This document shows positions 17,272 to 25,800 of a stretch of 64,000 nt of DNA, piece by piece. Source of the DNA: Chloroflexota bacterium (GTDB lineage: Bacteria > Chloroflexota > Anaerolineae > Anaerolineales > Villigracilaceae); NCBI GenBank assembly GCA_013388855.1, contig JACAEM010000018.1, positions 62,001-126,000 of the forward strand. The letters run 5' to 3'. The position numbers and the translations under genes are program-made. Every line of letters begins with the position of its first letter. Position 1 is the first letter of the stretch. Under the pieces are notes generated by a model. It had not been told where the DNA came from and made no database searches. It worked only from the letters and a program-made list of their open reading frames with translations.

Positions 17272-18727
17272 TGAGTCGCCGAAGGAAGAATGTGGCGTGA
17301 TCGGAATTTTTGCGCCAAATGAAGATGTGGCGCGAATGACGTTCTTTGGCTTGTACGCCTTGCAGCATCGCGGACAGGAAGCGGCGGGCATGGCAGTTGC
17401 CGACGGGCATGTGATGACAATGCACAAGGGCATTGGTTTGGTGTCGCAGGTGTTTACGCCAAACACGACGGCAGAGTTGAAGGGACACTACGCCATTGGA
17501 CATACGCGCTATTCAACCACAGGGTCATCATCGTTACGAAATGCACAGCCGTTCATGATCGAGACCATTCATGGTCCGCTGGCGTTGGCGCATAACGGCA
17601 ACTTGGTCAACTCGGCAGAGTTGCGACAGGAATTGATGGAACAAGGCGTCGGGTTTTCATCGTCGTCGGATACCGAAGTGATGACGATGATGTTGGCGCG
17701 CAACGGCGGCGTGACGTGGGAAGAGCGCATCAAGACCGCGATGAAGAAATGGATTGGTGCGTATTCGTTGGTGATCTTGACACACGATTGTGTGTACGCG
17801 GTGCGCGACCCGTGGGGGTTTCGTCCGCTGTGTATTGGGATGCTGCCGAGCGGCGGACATGTCGTGGCTTCGGAGATGGGTGCGTTGCAGACGTTGGGCT
17901 GCGAAGCCATCCGCGACGTGAAGCCTGGCGAAGTGGTTTCGTTATCGAACAATGCGTTGAAGGTGATGCAAGCCATTAAACCAGAACAGCCTTCAGCCAT
18001 GTGTGTGTTCGAGCATATTTATTTTGCAAGACCCGATCAGACTTGGGACGGGATCAATGTCCATCATGTGCGGCAGAGGTTGGGGGAGGAGTTGGCGCGC
18101 GAAGTGGAAAGCGGATTACAGAAACGGATAGCGGATGGCGAAGCAGATAAGCGAATGGGAAAAGGATTTGCGGATGTGGTGATTCCTGTGCCTGATTCGT
18201 CTGTCCCTGCGGCGATTGGGTTTTCGCGGGTGACAGGGATTCCGTACAATGATGGCTTTATCAAGAACAGATATGTTGGGCGGACGTTTATTGAACCAAC
18301 GGATTCACTGCGCAAGCGCGGCGTGGCGTTGAAGTTCAATGTGATTAATGAGAATGTCCGCGATAAACGTGTGGTGATGATCGATGACAGTATCGTACGT
18401 GGCAATACGACGGGTCCGCTGATCAAGTTATTGAAAAATGCAGGCGCGAAGGAAGTACATGTGGCAATCACCTGCCCGCCGATCGCGCATCCATGTTTCA
18501 TGGGCGTGGACATGGGCAGGCATGAAGATTTGATCGCCCACAATCGGACGGTGGAGGAAATCCGCGAACACGTCGGCGCAGATAGTTTGTATTATTTGTC
18601 TGTTGAAGGCATGATGAAAGCGGTTCGGCGCAAGGATGGATTTTGTCAGGCGTGTTTTACGGGGCAGTATCCCATCCCTGTGGATTTGATGTCTGTAAAG
18701 ACGGGTTTTGAAAGAGGGACTAAATAG
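17258..18727 (+). CDS. purF: Amidophosphoribosyltransferase
   Basis: This enzyme commits PRPP to purine synthesis, making phosphoribosylamine with ammonia from glutamine. Cys12 (SPKEECGVIGIF) is the nucleophile after an 11-residue propeptide. GHTRYSTTG lies near residue 82, HNGNLVNS near 111, RDPWGFRPL near 182, and the PRPP motif VMIDDSIVRGNTT near 372. It overlaps purK by 14 bases. Residues 284-307 (ESGLQKRIADGEADKR onward), between EELAREV and ADVVIPVPDSS, are extra compared with PurF of Bacillus type and come from a family A repeat. Confidence 0.96.
   Translation: MLNFSESPKEECGVIGIFAPNEDVARMTFFGLYALQHRGQEAAGMAVADGHVMTMHKGIGLVSQVFTPNTTAELKGHYAIGHTRYSTTGSSSLRNAQPFMIETIHGPLALAHNGNLVNSAELRQELMEQGVGFSSSSDTEVMTMMLARNGGVTWEERIKTAMKKWIGAYSLVILTHDCVYAVRDPWGFRPLCIGMLPSGGHVVASEMGALQTLGCEAIRDVKPGEVVSLSNNALKVMQAIKPEQPSAMCVFEHIYFARPDQTWDGINVHHVRQRLGEELAREVESGLQKRIADGEADKRMGKGFADVVIPVPDSSVPAAIGFSRVTGIPYNDGFIKNRYVGRTFIEPTDSLRKRGVALKFNVINENVRDKRVVMIDDSIVRGNTTGPLIKLLKNAGAKEVHVAITCPPIAHPCFMGVDMGRHEDLIAHNRTVEEIREHVGADSLYYLSVEGMMKAVRRKDGFCQACFTGQYPIPVDLMSVKTGFERGTK
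18107..18176. repeat. Family A repeat in purF (in frame)
   Basis: GAAAGCGGATTACAGAAACG then GATAGCGGATGGCGAAGC, continuing with GCGAATGG and TTTGCGGAT. It is read ESGLQKRIADG, the same frame as both purK copies. Confidence 0.8.
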
Positions 18728-18731
18728 ACAA

Positions 18732-18769
18732 CGGATTATTGAAACGGATATACGGATAAGGAAACGGAT
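18732..18769. repeat. Family A repeat between purF and purD
   Basis: CGGATTATTGAAACGGATAT then ACGGATAAGGAAACGGAT. It fills most of the 48-bp gap, and the only Shine-Dalgarno-like bases for purD (AAGGAAA at 18758-18764) lie inside it. Confidence 0.75.
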
Positions 18770-18775
18770 GAAATT

Positions 18776-20038
18776 ATGAATGTTTTGGTCATTGGTTCGG
18801 GCGGGCGGGAACATGCAATTGTATGGAAGGTCAGCCAGTCGCCGAATTTGACAAAGTTATATGCGTTGCCTGGCAACCCAGGGACAGCGGAATTGGCAGA
18901 GAATGTCAGTGAAATATCTGTGGATGACCACGCGTCAGTCGCTTCGTTTTGCAAGGACAAACAGATTGACTTGGTCATCGTCGGACCCGAAGCGCCATTG
19001 GCGGCAGGGTTGGTGGATTCGCTTTCAGCGGAAGGAATCCACTGCTTCGGACCGAGTCAAGCCGCGGCGCAGATTGAGGCGTCGAAGTCTTTTGCCAAGG
19101 ATTTCATGGCGCGGCACAACATCCCCACCGCAAAGTACGCGACTTTTTCTGATTACGATGAAGCCGTTCATTATTTGCAATCCGTTGATTATCCAATCGT
19201 TATCAAGGCATCGGGACTGGCGGCAGGCAAGGGTGTGATCTTACCTGAAACGGATGAAGAAGCAAAATCAACGCTTGAAGACATTTTGTTGAAGAAAGCC
19301 TTTGGCGAAGCGGGCGCGGAAGTAGTCATCGAAGAACGAATGACGGGACAGGAAGTCTCGCTTATGGCGTTCACGGATGGAACATCTGTTGTGCCAATGT
19401 TACCTGCGCAAGACCACAAACGTTTGCTGGATGGCGATAAAGGATTGAACACGGGCGGCATGGGTGCATATGCGCCTGCGCCGATATTTACATCTGAGAT
19501 GATGGACGAAGCGATTGAAAAAGTTTTGAAACCCGCCGTGAACGGAATGAAAAGCGAAGGCAATTCATTCGTGGGTGTGTTGTATGCGGGCTTGATGCTC
19601 ACGCCGAATGGCATCCGCACATTGGAGTTCAATTGTCGTTTTGGCGACCCTGAAACGCAGGTGGTGCTTCCGCTTTTGGAAACGGACTTGATTGAAATCA
19701 CCGCAGCCTGTGCAGATGGAAATTTAGCCAACATCAATATTCAATGGAAAAACAACGCGGCAGTCTGTGTGGTGCTGGCAAGCAAAGGCTACCCAGAAAA
19801 AGTTGAAAGCGGCAAAGTCGTAACCATCGAGAAACTTCCTGATGATATGGTTTGTTTTCATGCAGGCACGAAAATGGAAAATGGACATCTTGTCACATCG
19901 GGCGGGCGTGTGTTCGGTCTGACGGCGTGGGCAGACACGATTGATGAGGCAATCAGAGTTGTATATGCCAATATCGAAAAAGTTGATTTCGCGGGAAAAC
20001 AATACAGAAATGACATTGCTCGCAAGGCATTAAAATAA
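18776..20038 (+). CDS. purD: Phosphoribosylamine--glycine ligase
   Basis: The 420-residue ATP-grasp enzyme makes GAR from phosphoribosylamine and glycine. VIGSGGREHAIVWKV is at the N-terminus, ALPGNPGTAE near 25, GPEAPLAAGLVD near 74, IKASGLAAGKGV near 143, DHKRLLDGDKGLNTGGMG near 212 and LEFNCRFGDPETQ near 285. It lies between two family A repeats. Confidence 0.96.
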   Translation: MNVLVIGSGGREHAIVWKVSQSPNLTKLYALPGNPGTAELAENVSEISVDDHASVASFCKDKQIDLVIVGPEAPLAAGLVDSLSAEGIHCFGPSQAAAQIEASKSFAKDFMARHNIPTAKYATFSDYDEAVHYLQSVDYPIVIKASGLAAGKGVILPETDEEAKSTLEDILLKKAFGEAGAEVVIEERMTGQEVSLMAFTDGTSVVPMLPAQDHKRLLDGDKGLNTGGMGAYAPAPIFTSEMMDEAIEKVLKPAVNGMKSEGNSFVGVLYAGLMLTPNGIRTLEFNCRFGDPETQVVLPLLETDLIEITAACADGNLANINIQWKNNAAVCVVLASKGYPEKVESGKVVTIEKLPDDMVCFHAGTKMENGHLVTSGGRVFGLTAWADTIDEAIRVVYANIEKVDFAGKQYRNDIARKALK

Positions 20039-20043
20039 AATCA

Positions 20044-20067
20044 GATTACTGAAACGAATAGCGGATT
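20044..20067. repeat. Family A repeat, left of the GxxExxY gene
   Basis: GATTACTGAAACGAATAGCG plus GATT. It matches the reverse complement of 20736-20759 at 20 of 24 positions, so the two form an inverted pair around the GxxExxY coding region. AAGGAG (20077-20082), just after it, is the ribosome-binding site. Confidence 0.75.
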
Positions 20068-20088
20068 TTTTGCCATAAGGAGCGATGA

Positions 20089-21759
20089 ATGGGTAATCAA
20101 AAATCGGATTTCATAAAGACCGAGCATGACGACCTGACTTATAAAGTCAATGGACTGGCAATGCAGGTTCATAATGAATTAAAGCCAGGTCATGCAGAGA
20201 AGTTTTATCAACGTCGGTTAAGAGATTTATGCCTTGCAAGCGGATTGGCGGCTGAAATCGAAAAACGGGTGGATGTACGGATAGAAGATAAGAAAATTGG
20301 CTATTTGATTCTCGATTTATGGGTTGAAGAGTCTCTGGTGGTGGAGTGCAAGGCTTTCTCTCATCATTTATCTGTCGATGAAGCTGGGCAGGTAATGACA
20401 TATCTTACTGCCACAGGAACGCCTGTTGGATTGTTGTATAACTTCGGACGAAAATCTCTTGAGTTCAAACGTATTTTTCCATCCAAAGATGTTCAAGATT
20501 GGCAAAAGTTTTTATATCGCTCCATTCATGTCATCCCTGGGATGACTTTGCCGCCCTTACCAGAGCCGCGTGGAAAAGGCAATAAACCTTCCGTTCCCAT
20601 TCCCTCAATCCGTTTCAGCGTTGTAAAGTCAACGACCGTTGTTAGTATTCCATCTCCCAGCGGCGCGGCAGTGCGGGCGTCTATTAAGCGGGCAGAGAAA
20701 TATTCAAAAGAAAAAGAAGAAGCTAAATCCGATTCAATCCGCTATCCGCTTCAACAATCCGATTATGCCTCAGCAGGTGTGGACATTGACGCAGGCAACC
20801 GCGCCGTTGAACTTATGAAAGAATCCGTCCGCTCCACCTACAACCAATCCGTGCTCGCGGGCATTGGTTCGTTCGGCGGTCTCTTCGATGTCTCCGCCCT
20901 CAAGCAAATGGACAGCCCTGTGCTTGTCGCCTCCACCGACGGTGTTGGCACCAAGGTCAAACTCGCCGCGTCCGTCGGTCGTTATCGCGGCATCGGTCAT
21001 GACATCGTCAATCACTGCATCAACGATATTCTTGTGCAAGGCGCGCGTCCGCTTTTTTTCATGGATTACTTCGCCACCTCAAAATTGAATCCCGAACAAA
21101 CCGCGGATGTGGTGACGGGCATAGCCGAAGCCTGCAAAGAGTCGGGCATCGCGTTGCTCGGCGGCGAGACGGCGGAAATGCCCGACGTGTATCGTGACGG
21201 AGAATTTGACGTGGCTGGCACGATCGTCGGCGTATTGGAACGCTCCCGCCTCCTTCCCCGCCCAAACCTGCTCACTGGCGACCTGATCCTTGGTCTACCC
21301 TCCAGCGGACCGCACACCAACGGCTACTCGCTCATCCGCAAAGTCTTTGAAGGCGCAGACTTGGAATCCATTCACCCCGAACTCAACTGCTCACTAGCTG
21401 ACGCATTACTCGCGCCGCATCGTTCTTACTTCAATGATCTATATTCGTTTTTGCCGCATATCAAAGCCCTGGCTCATATCACAGGCGGCGGATTCATCGA
21501 AAACATTCCGCGCATACTGCCAGAAAATCTGAACGCAGTCATCCACTTGAACTCATGGCAAATCCCGCCGCTGTGGAAGTTGATTCAAGAAACAGGCAAC
21601 ATATCCACTGAAGAAATGTACCGCGTCTTCAACATGGGCATCGGCATGATCGTCATCGTAGATAAATCTTTTGCCTACGAACTGCAAGCATCCATCCCAG
21701 AACCCATCTTCATCATCGGCGAACTAACCAAAGGTGAACGAAAAGTCATCCTAGCTTAA
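20089..21759 (+). CDS. purM: GxxExxY-domain protein fused to AIR synthetase (PurM)
   Basis: The C-terminal ~335 residues (about 222-556) are PurM, which cyclises FGAM to AIR: YASAGVDIDAGNRAVELMK, VASTDGVGTKVKLA, LLGGETAEMPDVY near 357 and TGGGFIENIPR. Ahead of it are ~150 residues of a GxxExxY protein (PD-(D/E)XK-like fold): TYKVNGLAMQVHNEL, GHAEKFY (the name motif), LILDLWVEE and VVECKAF (the D...ExK signature), and TATGTPVGLLYNFG. A Pro/Lys-rich linker of ~65 residues ends in a family A repeat (SDSIRYPLQQSD) that runs straight into PurM. There is no in-frame ATG at the PurM start; the ATG at 20764 is out of frame. One fused product is therefore the simplest reading, although an internal GTG/TTG start cannot be excluded. 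AAGGAG precedes ATG 20089 by six bases. Confidence 0.9.
   Translation: MGNQKSDFIKTEHDDLTYKVNGLAMQVHNELKPGHAEKFYQRRLRDLCLASGLAAEIEKRVDVRIEDKKIGYLILDLWVEESLVVECKAFSHHLSVDEAGQVMTYLTATGTPVGLLYNFGRKSLEFKRIFPSKDVQDWQKFLYRSIHVIPGMTLPPLPEPRGKGNKPSVPIPSIRFSVVKSTTVVSIPSPSGAAVRASIKRAEKYSKEKEEAKSDSIRYPLQQSDYASAGVDIDAGNRAVELMKESVRSTYNQSVLAGIGSFGGLFDVSALKQMDSPVLVASTDGVGTKVKLAASVGRYRGIGHDIVNHCINDILVQGARPLFFMDYFATSKLNPEQTADVVTGIAEACKESGIALLGGETAEMPDVYRDGEFDVAGTIVGVLERSRLLPRPNLLTGDLILGLPSSGPHTNGYSLIRKVFEGADLESIHPELNCSLADALLAPHRSYFNDLYSFLPHIKALAHITGGGFIENIPRILPENLNAVIHLNSWQIPPLWKLIQETGNISTEEMYRVFNMGIGMIVIVDKSFAYELQASIPEPIFIIGELTKGERKVILA
20727..20761. repeat. Family A repeat at the GxxExxY/PurM junction (in frame)
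   Basis: AATCCGATTCAATCCGCTAT then CCGCTTCAACAATCCG. It is the inverted partner of 20044-20067, and its reading frame joins the GxxExxY linker to PurM. Confidence 0.8.
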
Positions 21760-21768
21760 ACATCTGCC

Positions 21769-21787
21769 ATCCGTTTCAATAATCCGC
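21769..21787. repeat. Half family A repeat between purM and purH
   Basis: ATCCGTTTCAATAATCCGC, a half unit, lies in the 45-bp gap. It is followed by AAGGA, ten bases before ATG 21805. Confidence 0.65.
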
Positions 21788-21804
21788 TGCACAAGGAATA
21801 CATC

Positions 21805-22977
21805 ATGAAATCTCTCACCCTCCGCTACGGAACAAACCCCAATCAATCCCCTGCCCGCATCTACATGCAAGACGGCAGCGACCTGCCCCTATCCGTTCTG
21901 AACGGTTTGCCAGGCTACATCAACCTGCTGGACGCGCTCAACGCCTGGCAACTGGTTCGGGAGTTGAAGCAGGTCATCGGTCAGCCTGCGGCGGCTTCGT
22001 TCAAACATGTCAGCCCGTCAGGTGCCGCCGTCGCCGTCCCGTTGACCGACATCCTCAAGAAAATCTACTTCGTGGATGACATGGAACTCTCGCCGCTCGC
22101 CACCGCCTACACCCGCGCCCGCGGCGTGGACAGGATGTCATCGTTCGGCGATTTCATTGCGTTATCAGATACAGTAGATGTACCGACTGCAAAACTGATC
22201 TCGCGCGAAGTATCCGACGGCGTGATAGCGCCTGCATATGAACCCGAAGCGCTGGAAATTTTGAAGAAAAAGAAACAAAGCAAATATGCGGTTGTGCAAA
22301 TTGACCCTGCCTACGAACCGCAGTTGACCGAGACGCGCCAAGTCTTTGGCGTGAGCATGGAACAGCGCCGCAATGACCGCATTGCGACTCGTGACGACTT
22401 TGCCAACATCGTGACCAAGAAAAAAGACCTGCCCGAATCGGCGGTGCGCGATATGTTCATCGCATGGATCACGCTCAAGTTCACGCAATCCAATTCCGTG
22501 TGCTATGTAACCGATGGACAGACTATCGGCGTTGGCGCGGGGCAGCAATCGCGGGTGCATTGTGCTCGTCTCGCTGGCTCCAAAGCAGACTTGTGGCGTC
22601 TGCGCCAGCATCCGTCCGTGCTCGCGCTTCCATTCAAATCCGATGTTAAACGCCCCGACCGCGACAACGCCATTGACCAGTTCCTGCAACCCGATGTCAC
22701 CGATGAAGAGAAAAAGAATTGGGTAAATGTCTTCACTGAAATCCCGAAGCAACTAACTTCCGAAGAACGCCGTGTATGGCTTGACGGTCTCACCGATGTC
22801 ACGCTCGGCTCCGACGCCTTCTTCCCTTTCCGCGACTCGATCGACCGCGCTGCCAAGAGCGGAGTGAAATACGTCCTGCAACCTGGCGGCTCCAACCGCG
22901 ACGAAGATGTCATTGCCGCTTGCGACGAATACGGCATGACCATGGTCTTCTCAGGTCTACGCCTATTCCATCACTAA
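21805..22977 (+). CDS. purH: AICAR transformylase, stand-alone
   Basis: The 390-residue product corresponds to the C-terminal, formyl-transferring half of Pur[17 protein letters not shown] at the start, [14 protein letters not shown] near residue 68, [10 protein letters not shown] near 113, [13 protein letters not shown] near 223, [15 protein letters not shown] near 243 and [13 protein letters not shown] near 356. It formylates AICAR to FAICAR with 10-formyl-THF. No IMP cyclohydrolase domain is attached; that is encoded separately at 23645, beyond purN. Confidence 0.93.
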   Translation: MKSLTLRYGTNPNQSPARIYMQDGSDLPLSVLNGLPGYINLLDALNAWQLVRELKQVIGQPAAASFKHVSPSGAAVAVPLTDILKKIYFVDDMELSPLATAYTRARGVDRMSSFGDFIALSDTVDVPTAKLISREVSDGVIAPAYEPEALEILKKKKQSKYAVVQIDPAYEPQLTETRQVFGVSMEQRRNDRIATRDDFANIVTKKKDLPESAVRDMFIAWITLKFTQSNSVCYVTDGQTIGVGAGQQSRVHCARLAGSKADLWRLRQHPSVLALPFKSDVKRPDRDNAIDQFLQPDVTDEEKKNWVNVFTEIPKQLTSEERRVWLDGLTDVTLGSDAFFPFRDSIDRAAKSGVKYVLQPGGSNRDEDVIAACDEYGMTMVFSGLRLFHH

Positions 22978-23002
22978 ACTGGCTACTGTTCACTGGATAC
23001 TG
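22975..23002. repeat. CTGGCTACTG-type repeat before purN
   Basis: AACTGGCTACTGTTCACTGG followed by ATACTG, a run of near-repeated ACTGGATACTG units. It starts at the purH stop and runs up to the purN ATG, leaving no Shine-Dalgarno sequence. Confidence 0.45.
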
Positions 23003-23617
23003 ATGATTTCTCGTCTCGTCGTCCTCATCTCTGGCAATGGTTCCAATCTCCAAGCCATCCTTGACGCCTGCAAGTCAGGCGAACTCCCTGCATCCGTTGT
23101 CTGTGTTATCACCAACAAAGCGGACGCCTATGGACTCGTCCGCGCCAAAAATGCAGGAGTCGAAGCCATTCACTTTGCCAAACTCACAACCGAGACTCGT
23201 CAAGAATATGACAAACGCCTAGCCAATTATGTGACTACCAAACAACCCGACTACATCATCCTCGCTGGCTGGATGCGCATTCTTTCCTCTGCCTTTCTTT
23301 CGTCTTTCCCGAACAAAGTCATCAACCTCCATCCCGCCCTGCCCAATACCTTCCCTGGCACACACGCCATCGAACGCGCCTACGAAGCATATCAACGCGG
23401 CGAAATCCGTTACACAGGCGTTATGGTTCACCTCGTCCCCGACGAAGGCGTGGACAACGGTCCCGTGCTGGCAACGGAAATTGTTCCAATCCACAAGGAA
23501 GATACTCTGGAATCACTCGAAACCCGTCTCCACCAAACAGAACATACGCTCCTCGTAAAAACTATAAAGACCTTGCTCGAGAAATCCGTTTTACCATCCG
23601 ATTATCCGCTTCACTAA
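23003..23617 (+). CDS. purN: GAR transformylase
   Basis: The 204-residue product transfers a formyl group from 10-formyl-THF to GAR. LISGNGSNLQAILDA is at the N-terminus, LAGWMRILS near residue 87, NLHPALPNTFPGTHAIERA near 110 (Asn and His catalytic) and VHLVPDEGVDNGPVL near 141. The last ~11 residues and the stop codon come from a family A repeat (23583-23621), so the native end was probably replaced. Confidence 0.95.
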   Translation: MISRLVVLISGNGSNLQAILDACKSGELPASVVCVITNKADAYGLVRAKNAGVEAIHFAKLTTETRQEYDKRLANYVTTKQPDYIILAGWMRILSSAFLSSFPNKVINLHPALPNTFPGTHAIERAYEAYQRGEIRYTGVMVHLVPDEGVDNGPVLATEIVPIHKEDTLESLETRLHQTEHTLLVKTIKTLLEKSVLPSDYPLH

Positions 23618-23621
23618 TCCG
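23583..23621. repeat. Family A repeat forming the purN 3' end
   Basis: AATCCGTTTTACCATCCGAT then TATCCGCTTCACTAATCCG. It encodes SVLPSDYPLH and supplies the purN TAA at 23615-23617. Confidence 0.75.
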
Positions 23622-23644
23622 TTACCCAAAAGGAAACTTAACTG

Positions 23645-24226
23645 ATGCCTACTGCAATCCTCTCCGTCCACAACAAAACTGGACTCATCGAATTCGCCCA
23701 GGGACTGACCTCCCTCGGCTGGACTCTGCTCGCCTCTGGCGGGACCTCGAACCTGCTTCGCCAAAATAACATTCCCGTCACCGAAGTCGCGGACTACACC
23801 AAGTCGCCCGAAATCCTCGGCGGACGGGTCAAGACTCTCCACCCCGCCATCCACGGCGGACTCCTCGCCCGCCCCACAAACGAAGACCACCAGCAACTCC
23901 TCAACCTCGGCTGGGACTACATTAACCTTGTCGCCGTAAATCTCTATCCATTTGAAGAGACCATTGCTAAGCCAAACGTCACCTACGCCGACGCCATCGA
24001 AAACATCGACATCGGCGGTGTCACCCTCATCCGCGCCGCAGCGAAGAATCACGAACGTGTTACTCTTGTCTGCGACCCCGCCGATTACCCATCCGCTCTC
24101 GCTGAAATCCGCGCGGGCGGCATATCCGCTCAAACCCGCGCCAAACTCGCCATCAAAGGCTTTGCCTCCACAGCACATTACGATACAGCCATTTATGCAT
24201 ACTTAAAACAACAAATGGAAGCGTAA
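23645..24226 (+). CDS. purH: IMP cyclohydrolase, stand-alone
   Basis: The 193-residue product is the MGS-fold N-terminal half of PurH, which closes FAICAR to [18 protein letters not shown] is at the start, [11 protein letters not shown] near residue 29, [20 protein letters not shown] near 53, and [17 protein letters not shown] near 118. The chain ends where the AICAR transformylase domain would begin in bifunctional PurH. AAAGGAAAC precedes ATG 23645. Confidence 0.94.
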   Translation: MPTAILSVHNKTGLIEFAQGLTSLGWTLLASGGTSNLLRQNNIPVTEVADYTKSPEILGGRVKTLHPAIHGGLLARPTNEDHQQLLNLGWDYINLVAVNLYPFEETIAKPNVTYADAIENIDIGGVTLIRAAAKNHERVTLVCDPADYPSALAEIRAGGISAQTRAKLAIKGFASTAHYDTAIYAYLKQQMEA

Positions 24227-24292
24227 ATCCGCTTATCCGTATTGCCGCAGACAATCCGTTGAGTCCATCCGCTATCCGCTTCCAAAATCCGC
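24226..24292. repeat. Two family A repeats between IMP cyclohydrolase and guaB
   Basis: AATCCGCTTATCCG begins at the stop codon (24226), followed by a complete unit at 24253-24291 (AATCCGTTGAGTCCATCCGC then TATCCGCTTCCAAAATCCG). The pair fills the gap up to the guaB ribosome-binding site. Confidence 0.75.
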
Positions 24293-24312
24293 TCCCCCGA
24301 AAGGAAACCATA

Positions 24313-25797
24313 ATGAACGAAGAACTTTTTGACCGCTTTGACTCCCTTACCTTCGACGACGTCCTCATCGTCCCTGGCTATACCGAAGTACTGCCCAACG
24401 AAACCGACGTGCGCGTCCAACTCACGCCGACGATTCACCTCAACATCCCCATCCTCTCCGCCGCCATGGATACCGTCACCGAAGCGCGGCTGGCAATTGC
24501 GCTGGCACGAGAAGGCGGCATGGGCATCATCCACCGCAACATGCCGCCCGAGAAACAAGCCGCCGAAGTGGAAAAGGTCAAGCGCTCGCAGTCAGGCATG
24601 ATCGTTGAACCCATCAGCCTCCAGCCCGATGCGCCGCTCAGCAAAGCCGAAGAAATCATGTCCACCTATCACATCAGCGGCGTGCCCATCACCGATGACA
24701 AAGGCAAACTCGTCGGCATCCTCACCAATCGTGATATCCGCTTTGTGGACTCTTCTGATTACAACCTGCCTGTCAGTCAGTTCATGACGGGCGGAGAAAA
24801 ACTCGTCACCGCCAAAGTGGGTATCTCTGCCAAAGACGCTCAAGACATTTTGCAAAAGTATCGCATCGAAAAACTTCCACTTGTCGATGAACATGGCATC
24901 CTCAAAGGCTTGCTCACCGTCAAAGACATACAAAAAGCCCGCGAATATCCCAATGCCGCCACCGACTCCAAAGGTCGCCTCCTCGTTGGCGCAGCCGTCG
25001 GTGTGGGCAAGGATGTCGAAACCCGCGTTGACCTCATGCTCAAAGCAGGCGTGGACGCAGTCACCATTGACACCGCGCATGGACATTCCAAAGGCGTGCT
25101 CGAAGCCATTCGCCGCATCAAAGGCGCATGGAAAGACCTGCCCGTCTTCGCGGGTAACGTGGTCACAGCCGAAGGCGTGGATGCGCTTGTCGAAGCAGGA
25201 GCAGATGCAATCAAAGTCGGAGTCGGTGCGGGTTCCATCTGCACTACCCGCATCGTGTCGGGCGCAGGCATGCCACAAGTCTCCGCCATCTTCGAATGTT
25301 CACGCGCTGCACAAAAACACGGCGTCTCCATCATCGCCGATGGCGGCATCAAGTTCAGCGGCGACATCGTCAAAGCCATTGTCGCAGGCGGCAATGCCGT
25401 CATGCTTGGCAGTCTGCTCGCGGGACTGGAAGAAGCGCCTGGCGAAGTGATGATGTATGAAGGTCGCCGCTTCAAGGAATATCGCGGCATGGGCAGTCTC
25501 GGCGCGATGAAAGGTTACGGCGTCGATCGCTATGCCACAGGTCAAAGCGGAAGCGGCAAACTCGTGCCTGAAGGCATCGAAGGTCGCGTGCCGTATAAAG
25601 GCGCGCTTGGCGAATATGTCTATCAACTCGTCGGCGGTTTGCGCTCGGGCATGGGCTATGCAGGCGCCGCCTCGCTCGAAGACCTGCGTACCAAAACCCG
25701 CCTCACGCGCATCACCAACGCGGGTCTCATCGAAAGCCACCCGCATGATGTTATTATTACCAAAGAAGCTCCAAACTATCAGTTGAGCCAGCGATAA
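24313..25797 (+). CDS. guaB: IMP dehydrogenase
   Basis: The 494-residue enzyme oxidises IMP to XMP, the first step towards [21 protein letters not shown] is at the N-terminus, two CBS domains span about 95-205, and the catalytic Cys is in [15 protein letters not shown] near residue 310, followed by [13 protein letters not shown] and the flap EGRVPYKG. I chose ATG 24313 because GAAAGGAAAC precedes it; an upstream TTG at 24259 would read the repeat. The coding ends 3 bases before purB. Confidence 0.96.
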   Translation: MNEELFDRFDSLTFDDVLIVPGYTEVLPNETDVRVQLTPTIHLNIPILSAAMDTVTEARLAIALAREGGMGIIHRNMPPEKQAAEVEKVKRSQSGMIVEPISLQPDAPLSKAEEIMSTYHISGVPITDDKGKLVGILTNRDIRFVDSSDYNLPVSQFMTGGEKLVTAKVGISAKDAQDILQKYRIEKLPLVDEHGILKGLLTVKDIQKAREYPNAATDSKGRLLVGAAVGVGKDVETRVDLMLKAGVDAVTIDTAHGHSKGVLEAIRRIKGAWKDLPVFAGNVVTAEGVDALVEAGADAIKVGVGAGSICTTRIVSGAGMPQVSAIFECSRAAQKHGVSIIADGGIKFSGDIVKAIVAGGNAVMLGSLLAGLEEAPGEVMMYEGRRFKEYRGMGSLGAMKGYGVDRYATGQSGSGKLVPEGIEGRVPYKGALGEYVYQLVGGLRSGMGYAGAASLEDLRTKTRLTRITNAGLIESHPHDVIITKEAPNYQLSQR

Positions 25798-25800
25798 CAC

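Noticed and set aside
11345-24292. CRISPR array
   Set aside because: Copies are irregularly spaced over 13 kb, occur in both orientations and lie within genes. No cas genes are seen.
24259-24312. Upstream TTG start for guaB
   Set aside because: It would translate a family A repeat. ATG 24313 has a good ribosome-binding site and the usual family start.
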